From Flaveria trinervia (Eukaryota > Streptophyta > Magnoliopsida > Asterales > Asteraceae): a stretch of DNA of 64,000 nucleotides. Made by a program: the position numbers and the translations under genes. Shown piece after piece: positions 32,830 to 45,842 of the stretch. The stretch lies in contig CM046447.1 of NCBI GenBank assembly GCA_025506515.1, positions 85,928,748 through 85,992,747 of the forward strand, written 5' to 3'. The notes below the pieces were generated by a model. That model was given only the letters and a program-made list of their open reading frames with translations. It did no database searches and was not told where the DNA came from. The first letter of the stretch is position 1. The number at the start of each line of letters is the position of its first letter.

Positions 32830-35800
32830 CTAGACATTATTCTCATCAGGAATTACCTCACTTTTCTTTTTAACGCCGTTGACCTCTAGCAAATATTGAA
32901 AACGTGGTTTATCAAAGGCTTTAGTATAGAGGTCAGTACGTTGAAAATCAGTATTAATTTTACACATCTATTAAGTTCTTTTCAAAAACAGTCTCTTATG
33001 AAGTGTATTTAATACCTATGTGTTGGTCTTAGGATGTTGAAACGGATTTTGGTTACTGCAATTGCAGCCAGAGTTATCAACAAAAATAGGAGTAGACGAG
33101 AATTTCAAGCCGTAATCCTGCATTTGCTGTTGAATCCAAATGATTTGAGAACAACAACTTGCAGCAGCAACATATTCGGCTTCACAGGTTGACAATGCAA
33201 CCGATGTCTGCTTCTTACACTACCATGTGACTAATCTTCTCCCAAAAAATTGACCACCTGCTGATGTAGACTTGTAGTTCATTTTGCAGCCTCCATAGTC
33301 GAGTCACTATACGCTGTGAGCTCAAAATCGTCATCATGAGGATACCACAACCCCAGTGGGGTGTACCCTTAGATAGCGAAAAATCTTTTGACCCCGATCA
33401 GATGATGACCTTAGGTTTAGCCTGATATCTGGAACATAAACATGTAGCATACATGATATCAGGTCTTGAGGCAGTGAGATACATGAGGGATCCAATCATT
33501 CCTCTGTACATAGTGGCATCTACAAGATCTCCATTCTCATCAGGTGCTATATCATGATTCGTAGCAAGTGGAGTCCCAGCAGCAGAAGCATTCTCCATGT
33601 CAAAGCGACTGAGAATGTCTCTACATACTTGGTCTGATGTAGAAAGATCTCATTAGGTGTTTGATCCACCTGTAACCGAGAAAGAACTTCATCTCCCCCA
33701 TCGCACTCATCTCAAACTCTTTCTTATCACTGCTTCAAACTCTTTGCATAACCTCGTTCTTTTGACCCGAAGATTATGTCATCACATATATCTGTACAAG
33801 CAGTAGGTCACCATCCTTTTCTTTAATAAACAGTGTACAGTCAATGACTCCCCTGCGAAAGCCGTGTTTCACAAGATGAGTCGAGAGTTTTCATACCAAG
33901 CTCGAGGAGCTTGATGAAGCCCATATAAAGCTTTGTCGAGCTTGTAAACTCTATCTCGATGATAAGGTCTTCAAATCCCTCAGGTTGACTTACATAGACT
34001 GTTCCCTGTTTCTCCATGAAGGAATGCACTCTTCACATCTAATTGGTAGACTTTAATCTTCATGTACGATGCATAGGCAAGGAAGATACGAATAGCTTCC
34101 ATCCTTTCCACGGGTGCAAACACTCATTATAGTCAATCCCCTCACTTGGCGAAAACCTTGAACCACCAGTCGAGCTTTGTTCCTTATAATGACTCCTTGG
34201 TCATCCTTCTTGCATTTTCACCCATTTGGTGCCAATGACTTTAGCACCTTTCGGTCTATCAACCAGAGTCCATACACCTAACTTCTTAAACTACAGAAGT
34301 TCTTCTTGCATGGCACTCACCCACGCCTCATCATTCAGTGCTTCACTGAGTATTTTGGCTCAACCTGCGAAACAAAACATCGATAAGCACCATCATGAAT
34401 GTAACCTTTTCCATAACTGAGGCGTAATCAGCTGAGTATAGCTGATTTCGGGTTTGTACTCCTGATCGGACATCTCCATAACATTGTCAAGGGGATGATA
34501 GACGTTTAGTCGTGATCCTGGAGTAGTCGGCACAGTCACCTCCGAACCAAGATTGTGAACATTTTGATCTGCATCTGAGGAGATTGGAGTTTGAGGTTCG
34601 AAGTCGAGGGTGCATTACTTATGGATGCTTGTGGACTTTCAGGAACTGGAACCTGGTCCTCCTGACTGTTCTGGTCATCTGCTTCAGTTCATCTTCAGAG
34701 GAGGAGTCACTTTCATCGACTACCCCTTCTGACTGAGTAGATGATTCTCCCTGGTGCTAGATGGTGTATTTAGAATTTTAGAATATCATAATCATCTAGT
34801 AGCTAACTCATCATCCGAGGGAGAGAGAGGGATGTTGAAGGATTTGAAGAATCCATCATAATCGAAGAAGTATGCAGGTCCTTTGCCTGTAGGTGGTGTG
34901 GTATATCTTTGAACGTCGACATTACACCACACTTCTACAAGACCCGTTGAGTTATTGTAAACTCGCTTGTTCGGTATGTTGTATCCTAGAAAAATTCCTT
35001 CAACTGCCTTCTCGCTGAATTTTCCTTCTTGTGTCTTCTTCAGAAGTGTACACGGTGCGCCAAAAGGTTCAAGATACTCCAAATTCGGTTTGCGTCTTTG
35101 AAGTAGCTAACAGTCTTTCTTTCCGTGGCGCTTGACTATTAGGACTCGATTCAGTGTATAACACGCATTTGCCACTGCCTCATTCCAGAATTGGATAGGC
35201 AATTTCGAGTCTGCCAGCATAGTCCGTGCTGTCTCTATCAAACTCCTGTTCTTTCTCTCAGCAACGCCATTCATCTGAGGTGTGTAGGCAGAAGTGAATT
35301 GATGCACAATTCCCTTTTCCTTGCAGTATGCCTCCATCCCTTGATTCTTGAATTCTGTCCCGTTGTCTGAGCGTATTTGAACTTTTAGCTTGTAGAGTGA
35401 TTCCAGTGTGGTTACTAATTCCTTGAATGTCTCCAAAGTTTCTGATTGGATTTCAGAAACATTACCCAAGTGAACCTTGAGTAGTCATCAGTGACCACAT
35501 AACAGTACACGTCGCCTGCAATGCTCCTTGTACTAACTGGACCAAACAGATCCATGTGAAGAAGCTCAAGAGGAAGTTCTATTGAATGAACTTTCTTTTC
35601 CTTATGAGCCTTCTTTGTCTGTTTGCCTTTCTTGCAAGCTACACAAAAGTCAGGAAGTTGGAAGTTCTTGACATTCACTCCTCTAACTAAATCCTTCTGA
35701 ATCAAATGATTCATCTTCCTTTGACTAATGTTCCCATTCTCCGATGCCAGGAGATTGAATCCTTCTCAGTAGCTTTAGATAAAAAACACTGAACCTCATG

Positions 35801-36190
35801 ATCCGTTGTGGCAGCTGTTGACAGATCCAAGACATAAAGGTCTTATATCTTGAAGCAGTCATCAGAACTTGGTCCTCTGGGATCATATATTCTTTCTTCA
35901 GCACGTAACACTTCTGGTTATCGAAGATGACTTTAAATCCTTTATCACAGATTTGGGAAACAGAAAGTAAGTTGTTCTGAAGTTGTTGAACGTAGTTCAC
36001 CTTATCAAACTTAACTTTCTGATTTCCCACTCTCCCTGAGCTGTGATATAGCCTCCTTTGTTTCCTGCAAAGGAAACATCCCTCCTTTTATATGTTTGAC
36101 GTTAGATAACAGGGCTCTATTTCCTGTCATGTGCCTGGATGCTCCGCTGTCTATAATCCACGTGTTAGTCTCAGCACTGTATCGAACACC
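32830..36190 (-). pseudogene. Copia B pol (protease, integrase, RT, RNase H)
   Basis: Minus-strand order: protease with DSGAS (36151-36137) in WIIDSGASRHMTGN; the GAG-pre-integrase/zinc-finger region ending CVACKKGKQT; integrase with LLHMDLFGPV, SDNGTEF and MNGVAERKNRSLIE (D, D, E); LFLGY-type motif EGIFLGYNIPNKRVYNN; the RT region (LNDEAWVSAMQEEL, VDRPKGAKVIG, YVSQPEGFED); and RNase H (SRPDIMYATCL ... IFVDNS) to VNGVKKKSEVIPDENNV and TAG at 32830-32832. It is broken into many frames. A 1-bp deletion falls inside the YVDD active-site codons (33778-33788, 11 nt instead of 12). Pol of the polyprotein would copy and integrate the element; this copy cannot. Confidence 0.9.
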
Positions 36191-36212
36191 CTGCACATAC
36201 AAAGTAAATGAA

Positions 36213-39026
36213 TCAGTTTAGGTTAGGAACCCAAGCTTTGACTGTCTTGGGTTTCCCAGAGGCATCACACATCATAAACTCCACCCATTGACCCTTAGAG
36301 GGTGAGGGTAGCTCAGGTTCCTTCTTGTTATCAGTATCAGACCCGAGGGTTGACTTTTCTTTCCATAAGCCAGATTTGTGCAATGCCTGTTTATGATAAA
36401 CAGTCGTCTGGCTTACAGGTTGGACTTTAGGTTCACTAGCTCTTCTAGGTGGAGTTAAAGAGCTCCTCTTAGAAGACTTAGGTTTTGAGTCCTGAAGTTC
36501 AATCTTCTTCCTGGGTGTCTGATAAAAATTACAGTAGGAAGCAATGTGTCCATATTCTCCATAGTTGTAGCACGCTCTGCTATCAACTTTATGATTAAAC
36601 TTTCTTTGTGGAGAGGTACGTGACACTCTAGTAACATCAACCACTTTAGTTTTTGACTCTTGTACGTTTGATGTTTTCTCTGGTTTAACAAAATTTACAG
36701 TCTTAACCTGTTTTACTTTTTGGTTAACTGGTTTTTGACTTGAAGCATGTGAAAAAGTAGCATTTGAAGTCCTTTTAGGTTCTGATTTGACTCTGTTTGA
36801 CCCTGACTTTAAATTAACTTTTTCAAATTCATTTTCCAGGTTAACACAAGGCAATTTACCTTTTGCCTTTGAAGTGGTCTCCTTTTGTTTCTGACCAGAT
36901 TCAGTAGATGAACATGATGTGTCTGGATCAGTAACAAGAGGAGTGGTCACAACATGATCCTTGATGGGGTTATTATTTACTGGTCTAGACTTAGTGTTCA
37001 TCAAGGTCTCAGGTGGTGGTGGAACCACTTTGTAGCCTAATCCCTCCCGTTATTCCTTTCTCTTACTAAGTGTTGACTATATGTGAAGAACTAGTCCAAC
37101 TATGCAGTTTCTGTTTTAATGAATTAACTTCGACTTCTAGAACTGCCTTTTGCTTCTTAGTTCTTCTAGGGAGTTTAGATAGTACCTAATGTCATTTGCT
37201 TGGTTAAAAGCCACTACTTGGTTTCCCTAAGTTGTTTAGTCAATAGGTCTATCTTTTCTTTATAACAATGCTCATTTTGTTTTAGTACTCTATTAGCCTC
37301 AGTGCACAGACGTAAATCTTTTACTAAGTTATCATTATGATCTAATAACCTAGTAAAATTTTCATCTATGCTATTCTAAAAGTGTCACAATCAGAACAAG
37401 CATGGTTATTAAAAATTTGGTCAGTGGTACTTACCTGAGTTGGTTCAGAAGAGTTAGCCATCAGTGCAGCATCAGATGATTGGTTCTGGTGATTCTGGCT
37501 TTTCTGTCTTTGATGTGGAAACTTCCTCAATTGATTTGTAACTGACCTCGGCTGCAGTTGTTTCTTCACTATGTGACATTGCAATTCAACTGCTATATCA
37601 CCTTCACTCGCAGAATCATCGTCAATATCCTCAACACTGGCAATGTTAGATTCTCTTGGTGAGACAAACCTGAAACTCCAATCCTGTCCTTCATCATCAT
37701 GAGCAGTTAAGGCTTTTGGATCCTTGTTTGATGAAGTAGAACTAGAGGGTTGCTTGTCTTGGCGAGTAAAGGATGAGAACGGGTTCCCATCCCCGTCTTC
37801 TTTGGCTTGACACATTCTCGTTTGAAGTGCCCCTTCTCACCACAGTTAAAGCAGGTCACTTTACTCTTGTCGAAGCCAAGGTGGTATCCTTAGTAGCAAC
37901 AAAGTTCTGTCCAGTCTTTTTCACAAACTTCTTCGCCCTCCGGACAGCACTTGCTAAGGCCCACATATATCCATTCTTTCAAGCTCCATCTCATCCACCT
38001 GCTCGTAGTCCTCATCTGCCAGATGGCAGTTTCCAATCTTCCCGGCAACAAGTCCATCATATGAATGAACCACTACTGCTAAGAGATCCATGTGCTCTCG
38101 CGCTACTTCCATGGTCACATTACCGAGGTTCTCGATCTTCAGTTTGGTAGCGTTTGCTTCTGATCCAATATGATGGGTACATGATGACCCAGACGTGTCT
38201 GATCCAGAAGGAGAAGCATGTGAAGACCTGACGAGCTAGACACAAAAGCAGTCTGGAGGGGTGCTCCAGATGTCTTAGCTTGAGGCGTGGCGTTGTATAA
38301 AGCTGGATTTTGTGTGTACGAAGACTTCTGAGCTCTATACTTCATCCTTAGTGCTTCTCTCGTAACTTAAGAATGAAGTCATTTATATCCAGCTTTACAA
38401 GGATTCCATTCTGTCTCAGGTTAGACACGAATGTAGCCCACTTATCAGGCAACCCATCTGCGAAGTTGCTTACTTTCTCTTCCATGGTAGTAGCCACTCC
38501 ATGTGTATGCAATTCGCTCATCAAGTGGTAGAATCTGTCTATGACTTCGTCCAAACTTTCATTACCAATTGATGAGAAGTTATCGAATTCCTTCTTTAAC
38601 TCCTTTGCCTTGATTGCCTTCAATGATGCATTACCATCATATCTCTTCTCTAGCGCATCCCACAGTTTCTTGGACTGCTTGTTCTCTGAATACTGGTGGA
38701 ATATGTCTTTGGGGATAGACTGAGTGATCAATGCATAAACTCTTTTCTCTGCATTGTACTTTACTTTCTGTGCGTCTGTCATCCCGCTTAATGTTAGTTT
38801 AACTCCATCAGCTCCCACTGGTGTACTATAACCTATCTCAATGGCTTCCACAAATTAGGATCTACTCCATTAAGGTAGATCTCAAAACGTTGTTTCCAGT
38901 GGGGAAACTCATCTAAAGTCAAAGCTTTGGTGGTTTATTGTGATTCCCCACCTCACTCTCAAGCAACAGCAGGTTCTGTATCCTTGAGTCCTTCCCAGCA
39001 GTAAAGGCTGACATCTGATCTTCCAT
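36213..39026 (-). pseudogene. Copia B gag
   Basis: ATG at 39026-39024. The UBN2-type capsid region runs about 38851-38348 (VKLTLSGMTDAQKVKYNAEK, IPKDIFHQYSE, LWDALEKRYDGNASL, FADGLPDKWATFVSNL). The CCHC knuckle CFNCGEKGHFKREC is at 37853-37812. An acidic, Ser-rich segment and a coiled-coil region follow, then a Lys/Ser-rich tail with a second, damaged knuckle (CYNYGEYGHIASYC, second Cys replaced by Tyr) and the end AWVPNLN before TGA at 36213-36215. Two 1-bp deletions before codon 60 (after HNKPPKL and at the Glu after DPNLW) and more breaks near 37100-37380 disrupt it. A gag stop separates it from pol. Confidence 0.88.
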
Positions 39027-39057
39027 GACGAATAAACTTATAATCTAATCAAACAAA

Positions 39058-39280
39058 CTTTCACTGATGCGACTGAAGGATGCGAATGAGCTAATCGTGC
39101 GTATAAGCTCTGCGATTGGTTCAATCGTGCGAAAAACTGGGCGATTGGTTCAGTCGTGCGAATGAATCTGGCGCGTATGAGCTATGCGAACGAACGGTTC
39201 AGTCGGCCGAATGAGGGTGTGATAGGTCCAATCGTGCGTATGAGCAATGTGAATGGAGTCCAGTTCGTGCGACTGAAGCT
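39058..39280. repeat. Palindrome array in copia B 5' leader
   Basis: Repeated CGCACGATT, GGTTCAATCGTGCGA, GGTTCAGTCGTGCGAATGAATC, CAGTCGGCCGAATGAGG, CCAATCGTGCGTATGAG units. The homologous array in copia A is at 25484-25720. Confidence 0.8.
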
Positions 39281-39488
39281 GCTGTTTTGCGAAAATTCTA
39301 GGTTTGACGGGTTTCAGCCGTAAAAATTCGAAATTCACAAGTTCTAATTGCCTAAGTCCGTAGAAACCAAACGTCGATGAGCAGGGAACTTCCAAGATCA
39401 CTTTTGATGCCAAAGATTGCGTTTTTAGTGCAAAAACACAACCTTTTATGCAATCTTGATTGAATCAACACGTAATCAAGAGCCAATA

Positions 39489-39500
39489 GCTCTGATACCA
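39489..39500 (-). promoter_or_regulatory. Copia B primer binding site
   Basis: Minus strand TGGTATCAGAGC, two bases after the 5' LTR; complementary to the 3' end of plant initiator tRNA-Met. Confidence 0.9.
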
Positions 39501-39502
39501 CT

Positions 39503-40206
39503 TGTTAGGACCTGGTATTTGACTGAAATACCTAGAGATCACGTGTATAACCAGATCAAATAGTGCGGAATCCTATTTGATTGGCGATCCAATCAGTGAG
39601 AACACACGAAGAATCAATCAAGGATTGAAACTAACGTTAGAAATGATAAGGAATCGATCTAATGTGTTCTATGAACTTGAGAACGATTTGGAAGGTTTCT
39701 GGACGGCTAGAGTTCGTCTGGAATCGTACTTGATCGAGAGTTTTTGTTTTTCACGAATTGAGTTGTATTTATAGGTTGGCACTATTCAATCGTGCGACTG
39801 AACCATTAGTTTGGTTCAGTCGTGCGATTGAACCATGCGGTTGGTTCATTCGTGTGACTGAGTGTTCAGTCGTGCGACTGAGCCAATCTTATGTTACAGT
39901 CGTACGACTGATCCAGTCTCCTGGTTCAGTCGTGCGACTAAGTCAATCGTGTGAAGTTCTTCATGTGTATGGTTCATTGCATGGCCATTCGCATGGGAAC
40001 TTCATTAAGTTAATTTGAATGTTCTAGTTAATTAATATAATATTATGTAATCATTCAAGTAATCATAAACCCAATCAATTCAGTCACGACTCATTAATGA
40101 ACTATTAAACATTATACCAACAGACTATCAATATCAGTTCATTAATCATACCAAACATGATCTATTACATCACATATCATGATCTAGGGACAAACATGTA
40201 TCAACA
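39503..40206 (-). repeat. Copia B 5' LTR
   Basis: 704 bp, direct repeat of 26171-26880 with small indels. It has palindromes at 39787-39955. Its outer end borders the target duplication GCTAT at 40207. Confidence 0.92.
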
Positions 40207-42613
40207 GCTATCAAGGCAAAAGCATTGAAGGAGTTTGACAACTTCTCTTCAATGGGAAAAGAAGGCCTTGATGATGTGATCGATAGATTCTACCACTTGA
40301 TGAGTGAGATGCACACTCATGGAGTGGTTATTTCGATGGAAGATAAGGTATCCAACTTTGCTGATGGATTACCAGATAAATGGGTTCGTTTGTTTCAAAT
40401 CTCAACAGAATGGAATGCTCTCAAAATTAGACATAAATGACTTCATTCTGAAACTGAGAGAAGAAGAGCTTAGGATGAATATCAAGCCTAAAAGGCAAAC
40501 TATGATCAGAATCCTGCACTCTACAATGCTACTCCTTCAGTCAAGACATCTGGAGCACCATTGCAAACCGCCTTCATCTCAAGCACAGGAGTTCCAGCAC
40601 AACCCTCAACTTCAGGATCAGACATGTCAGGGTCGTCTAGCACCCATATATAGTACCTGAAGCAAATGCCGTAAAGCTGAAAACCGACAACCTCGGGAAT
40701 GTAACTGTAGAGGTGGCCAAAGAACATATGGACCTTTTAGCTGCGATGGTTCACTCCTACGATGGATTAATTGCTAGAAAGATAGGTAACTGCCACCTGG
40801 CTGATGAAGATTATGAGCAGGTGGATGAAATGGAGTTGGAACGTATGGACATAATGTGGGCTCTGGCAAGTGCTATCCGACGAGCTAAAAAGTTTGTCAA
40901 AAAGACCGGAGAGAACCTGGTTGCAACAAAAGACACAACCTTTGGGTTTGATAAGTCAAAGGTTACATGCTTCAACTGCGGTGAGAAGGGACACTTCAAG
41001 AGGGAGTGTATAAAACCAAAGAAGACAGGAAATGGAAATCCCTTCTCATCATTTAACTGTCAAGACAAGTCCACTGCTAGTAATGCTGACTTATCAAGGA
41101 TCCAAAAGCCTTAACTGCCAACGAAGATGAAGGACAGGACTGGAGCTTTCGGTTCGTCTCACCAGGAGAGTCAAATATAGCTAGTGTGGAGGATATTGAT
41201 GATGATTCTGCAAGTGAAGGTGATGTAGCAGTAGAGATCGCAATGTCAAATTCTGAAGATACTGCAAATGTGGTCAACTACCTGCCTGAAGAAGAAAAAT
41301 CTACAAATGCATCATCATCTGAATCATCCGAACCAGAGAAAAGCAAGCCACTACTCATGGCTGATTTTTCTTCTACATCTCAGGTAAGTACTTCTAACCA
41401 ACTGTTTAATAATCATGCTTGCTTAGAATGTAATAAATTTAGAGAAAGTATAGATTCAAAATTTGCTAGGTTATTAGATCATAATGATAGCCTAGTAAAG
41501 GACCTAGAACTGTGCACAGAAGCTAATAGAGTATTGAAGCAAAACGAGCACAGTTACAAGAAAAAGATAGACCTAAATAAACAACTTAGGGAAACTAAGG
41601 TAGTTGCCTTTAACCAAGCAAATGACATTAGGTACCATCTGAACTTTCTTGAGGATACTAAGAAGCAAAAAGCAGTTTTAGAAGTAGAAGTCAATTCATT
41701 AAAACAAAAACTGCATAGTTGGACAAGCTCATCACATATTGTCCAACACTTAGTAAGAGAGAGAAATAATGGAGAGGGTCTGGGATACAAAGTGGTTCCA
41801 CCACCACCTGAGACCTTGATGAACACCAAAAGTAAACAAATTAACAATAACCCCATCAAGGATCATGTGGTGTCCACTCCTCTGGTGAGTGATCCAGATT
41901 CATTAAGTAAATCAATTGGATCAAACACTAAATAGAAGGAGGCCACTTCAAAGGCAATAGGAAAAATGCCTTGTGTTAATCTAGAACAAGAATTTGAAAA
42001 GATTAGTTTTAAGTCAGGGTCAAACAAAGTCAAACAAGTACCTGAAAAGACTATAAAACCTAATCAATCACGTGCATCATGTCACAGTCCAGGTAAACAA
42101 GAGATCAAAGATGTAAAACCAGGTAAAGCAATTAAGTTTGTAAAACCAACTCATACATCAAACAAAGAAGTGTCCCAATCCAAACATAATAAGGTCAACT
42201 GTGTGACATCTGCATCTCCACCAAAAAATAGAAACGTTAAGTTAAAAGCAGATCCTGCTAATTGTGGAGAGTATGGTCACATAGCATCTTACTATCCTTA
42301 TTATCAGACACCGAGGAAGAAAGTTGAACTTTCTACATCTACATCAAGATATTTTAAAAGGAACTCAGTGATGCCTTCTAAAAGAGATTGTGAACCCAAA
42401 ATTCAATCCATCAGCCGGTCGTGTGTTTATCACAAACAGGCCTTACACAAATCTGATCTATGGAAAGAAAAAACCTCCTCAGTGCATGAAAATAAGAACA
42501 AACAGAAATTTGATCAATCCTTAATCTCAAAGGGTCAGTGGGTTGAGTTTGTGATATGTGATGCCTCATGGAAACCCAAGCCGGTTAAGGCTTGGGTTCC
42601 TGACATGAACTAA
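40207..42613 (+). pseudogene. Copia A gag, remainder
   Basis: It resumes exactly at the insertion point (AIKAKALKEFDNFSS, VIDRFYHLMSEMHTHG, FADGLPDKW). A frameshift follows near 40384 and another near 40470 (before the Pro/Ser-rich segment around ALYNATPSVKTSGAP). Then come VAKEHMDLLAAMVHSYDG, the intact knuckle CFNCGEKGHFKREC (about 40970-41011), an acidic Ser-rich segment, a 150-residue coiled coil in 41186-41935 and a Lys-rich tail (41966-42613) with the remnant NCGEYGHIASYY of a second knuckle and the end AWVPDMN-TAA. Breaks between the segments include a TAG after GSNTK. Confidence 0.87.
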
Positions 42614-42633
42614 TGTTTTCATTGACTGTGCAG

Positions 42634-45600
42634 GGTGTTCGCTACAGTTCTGAAACTAACACGTGGATAGTTGATAGCGGAGCATCCAGGCACATGACAG
42701 GGAACAGAGCTCTCTTATAAAGTGTCAGACAAATTAAAGGAGGGCATGTTTCATTTGCTGGAAATAAAGGCGGGTACATCACAACCCAAGGAGAAGTGGG
42801 AAATGAGAAAGTTAAGTTTGATAAGGTAAACTATGTCCAACAATTACAAAATAACTTACTTTCTGTTTCTCAAATCTGTGATAAAGGATTCAAGGTAGTA
42901 TTTGACAACAAGAAGTGTTAAGTTCTAAAGAAGGACTACGTGATTCCGGAGGATCAGATCCTTATGTCAGCTTCTAGATATAATGATCTTTATGTTTTGG
43001 ATCTCTCAAAGGCATCCACAACAGATAGTGAAGTCCAATGTTTCTTGTCCAAAGCTACTGAGAAGGAATCCATCTCCTGGCATAGGAGAATAGGACACAT
43101 AAATCCGAGGAAAATGAATCTCTTGATCCAGAATGATCTTGTGAGAGGAGTAAATGTCAAAAACTTTCAACTCCCAGATTTTTGTGTTGCGTGCAAAAAG
43201 GGCAAACAGACGAAGAAATCTCATAAGGAAAAGAAAGTTCATTCTATAGAACTTCCACTTGAGCTTCTTCACATGGATATGTTTGGTCCAGTGAGTACAA
43301 GAAGTATCGCAGGCGACTTGTATTGCTATGTAGTTACCGATGACTACTCAAGGTTATCTTGGGTAATGTTTCTGAAATCCAAATCAGAAACATTTGAATC
43401 CTTCAAGGATTTGGTAACTACTCTGGAATCCTTATACAAGCTGAAGGTAAGACAGGTGCACTCAGACAACGGAACCGAGTTCAAGAATCAGAGGATGGAG
43501 GACTATTGCAAGGAAAAGGGAATTGTGCATCAATTCACCTCGGCTTATACTCCTCAGATGAACGGTGTTGCTGAACGGAAGAACCGCAGCTTGATAGAGA
43601 TGGCACGGGCAATGCTTGCAGACTCGAAACTATCTATACAATTTTGGAATGAAGCAGTGGCAAATGCATGTTATACTCTTAATCGAGTTCTGATAGTAAA
43701 ACGCCATGGAAAAATATGCTACGAGTTATTACAACGACGTAAACCTAACTTGGAATATCTCGAGCAGTTTGGCGCTCTGTGCACCCTACTGAAAAAGACT
43801 CAGGAGGGAAAATTCAGTGAGAAGGTTGATGAAGGGATCTTCTTAGGATACAACATACCGAACAAGAGAGTTTACAATAACTCAACAGGTCAAGTAGAGG
43901 TGTGGTGTAATGTTGATGTTAGAGATATATCACACCACCTGCTGGAAAAGGGCCTGCTTACTTCTTCGACTATAATGGATTCTTCAAGTCCTTCAACATA
44001 TATCTTTCTTCTTCAGAAGATGAGTGGGCAAACAAGATGATGTACGATGTCTTGAACACACCATCTCAAAATTCAACATGTCATGATCCTACCAACTCAG
44101 GGGGAGCAGTTGATGTGAGTGATTCTTCTTCTGATGAAGAAAATGAAGGAAATGATCAGATCAACCAGGATGTACAGGTTCCGACTACCACAAGTTCACA
44201 CGCACCGGCTGGTGATGCTTCTGAACCTTCAGAATCTCAGACTCCTATTGCCTCAGATCCAGAACCAAATGTTCATAATCTTGACTCTGAGGTGGTTGTT
44301 CCGACAACTCCAGGCTCACGTCTAGACATCTATCATCCATTGGATAATATTATAGGAGATGTGAGATAGGGGTACAGACTAGAAATCAGTTGTATTCAGC
44401 TGATTATGCCTCTGTGATGGAAAAAGGATATCTTCACGACGGTGCCTACCGCTGCTTTGTGTCTCAGTTTGAGCCAAAGTATGTTAGTGAAGCACTAAAT
44501 GATGAGGCTTGGGTTAGTGCCATGCAGGAAGAACTTCTTCAGTTTAAGAAGTTAGGTGTATGGACACTAGTGGATAGACCTAAAGGTGCTAAAGTCATTG
44601 GTGTCAAATGGGTTTTGAAATGCAAGAAAGATGATCAGGGTGTGATCATCAGAAACAAGGCTCGGCTTGTTGTTCAGGGTTTTAGACAAGTTGAAGGTAT
44701 CGACTACAATGAAGTATTTGCACCTGTGGCAAGGATGGAAGCCATCCGCATCTTCCTTGCCTATGCATCTTATATGAAAATCAAAGTTTATCAACTTGAT
44801 GTGAAGAGTGCATTCCTTCATGGGGAAATCAAAGAAACGGTGTATGTCAGTCAACCCGAGGGATTTGAAGATCCATATCATCGGGATAGAGTTTACACGG
44901 CTTCATCAAGCTCCACGGGCTTGGTATGAGAAACTCTCTACTCATCTTATGAAACACGGATTTCGTAGGGGAGTCATTGACTACACACTGTTTATCAAAG
45001 AAAAGATGGAGACTTACTGCTAGTACAGATCTATGTAGATGACATAATCTTCGTTCAAAGAATGAAGAATTATGCAAAGAATTTGAAGCAGTAATGAAGA
45101 CTGAGTTTAAGATGAGTGCCATGGGGGAGATGAAGTTCTTTCTCGGTTACAAGTAGATCAGACACCAAATGGAATCTTCTTACATCAGACCAAGTATGTA
45201 GGAGATATTCTCAGTCGGTTTGACATGGAAAATGCTTCCATAGCTGGCACTCCATTGGCTACAAACCATGATGTAGCACCCGACGAGAACGGTGATCTGG
45301 TAGATGCTACTATGTACCGAGGGATGATTGGATCTCTCATGTATCTCACGGCCTCACGACCAGATATCATGTATGCTACATGTTTATGCTCGTGATATCA
45401 GGCAAAGCCTAAGGTGAACCATTTAATTGGAGTCAAGAGGATACTTCGTTATCTGAAGGGCACACCCACACTTGGATTGTGGTACCCTCATGATGATGAC
45501 TTTGAACTTACAGCGTATAGTGACTCGGATTACGGTGGCTGCAAGATGAACTACAAGTCTACATCAGCAGGTGTCAGTTTTTTGGGAGAAGATTGGTAAC

Positions 45601-45757
45601 CTGGCAGTGTAAGAAGCAGACCTCGGTTGTCTTGTCAACCTGTGAAACAGAATACGTTACTACTGCAAGCTGCTATTCCCAAATCATATGGATTCAACAG
45701 CAAATGCAGGATTACGGTTTGCAATTCACTTCTACTCCTATATTTGTTTACTATTAG
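42634..45757 (+). pseudogene. Copia A pol (protease, integrase, RT, truncated RNase H)
   Basis: Protease DSGAS at 42672-42686. The integrase frame 42940-44040 is largely open: WHRRIGHINPRKM zinc-finger His pair, CVACKKGKQT, LLHMDMFGPV, VTDDYSRLSWVMFLK, SDNGTEF and NGVAERKNRSLIE (D, D, E). RT runs from LNDEAWVSAMQEELLQFKK through WVLKCKKDDQG, RLVVQGFRQVEGIDYNEVFA and LDVKSAFLHGEI, with intact YVDD at 45032-45043. RNase H begins TAYSDSDYGGC and STCETEYVT, but the frame leaves the copia B sequence after PIFV (45748); about 330 bp of the 3' end present in copia B are missing. Stops at TGNRALL-TAA and others break the frame. Confidence 0.9.
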
Positions 45758-45831
45758 TTTGTTAATTACACTTAGTGTCGGTTCTGCTCATTAAAATTCT
45801 AAAACGCAAATCCTTAGAGGTTTTAGTATTT

Positions 45832-45842
45832 TAGGGGGAGAA
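45832..45842 (+). other. Internal polypurine-like tract, copia A
   Basis: TAGGGGGAGAA, preceded by TTTTAGTATT as in copia B (32681-32690). Confidence 0.5.

Larger units (their letters stand above)
26171..40206 (-). mobile_element. Copia B: complete Sirevirus-type Ty1/copia element
   Basis: Both LTRs (26171-26880 and 39503-40206), the PBS (39489-39500), the PPT (26883-26893) and a perfect 5-bp target duplication GCTAT (26166-26170 and 40207-40211) are present. Length is 14,036 bp. Minus-strand order: 5' LTR, leader, gag, pol, spacer, ORF3, 3' LTR. It sits inside the gag of copia A in opposite orientation. The two LTRs differ by roughly 20 substitutions and small indels over about 705 bp by eye, so it is old but younger than its host copy. 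Frameshifts in gag and RT make it inactive. Confidence 0.93.
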
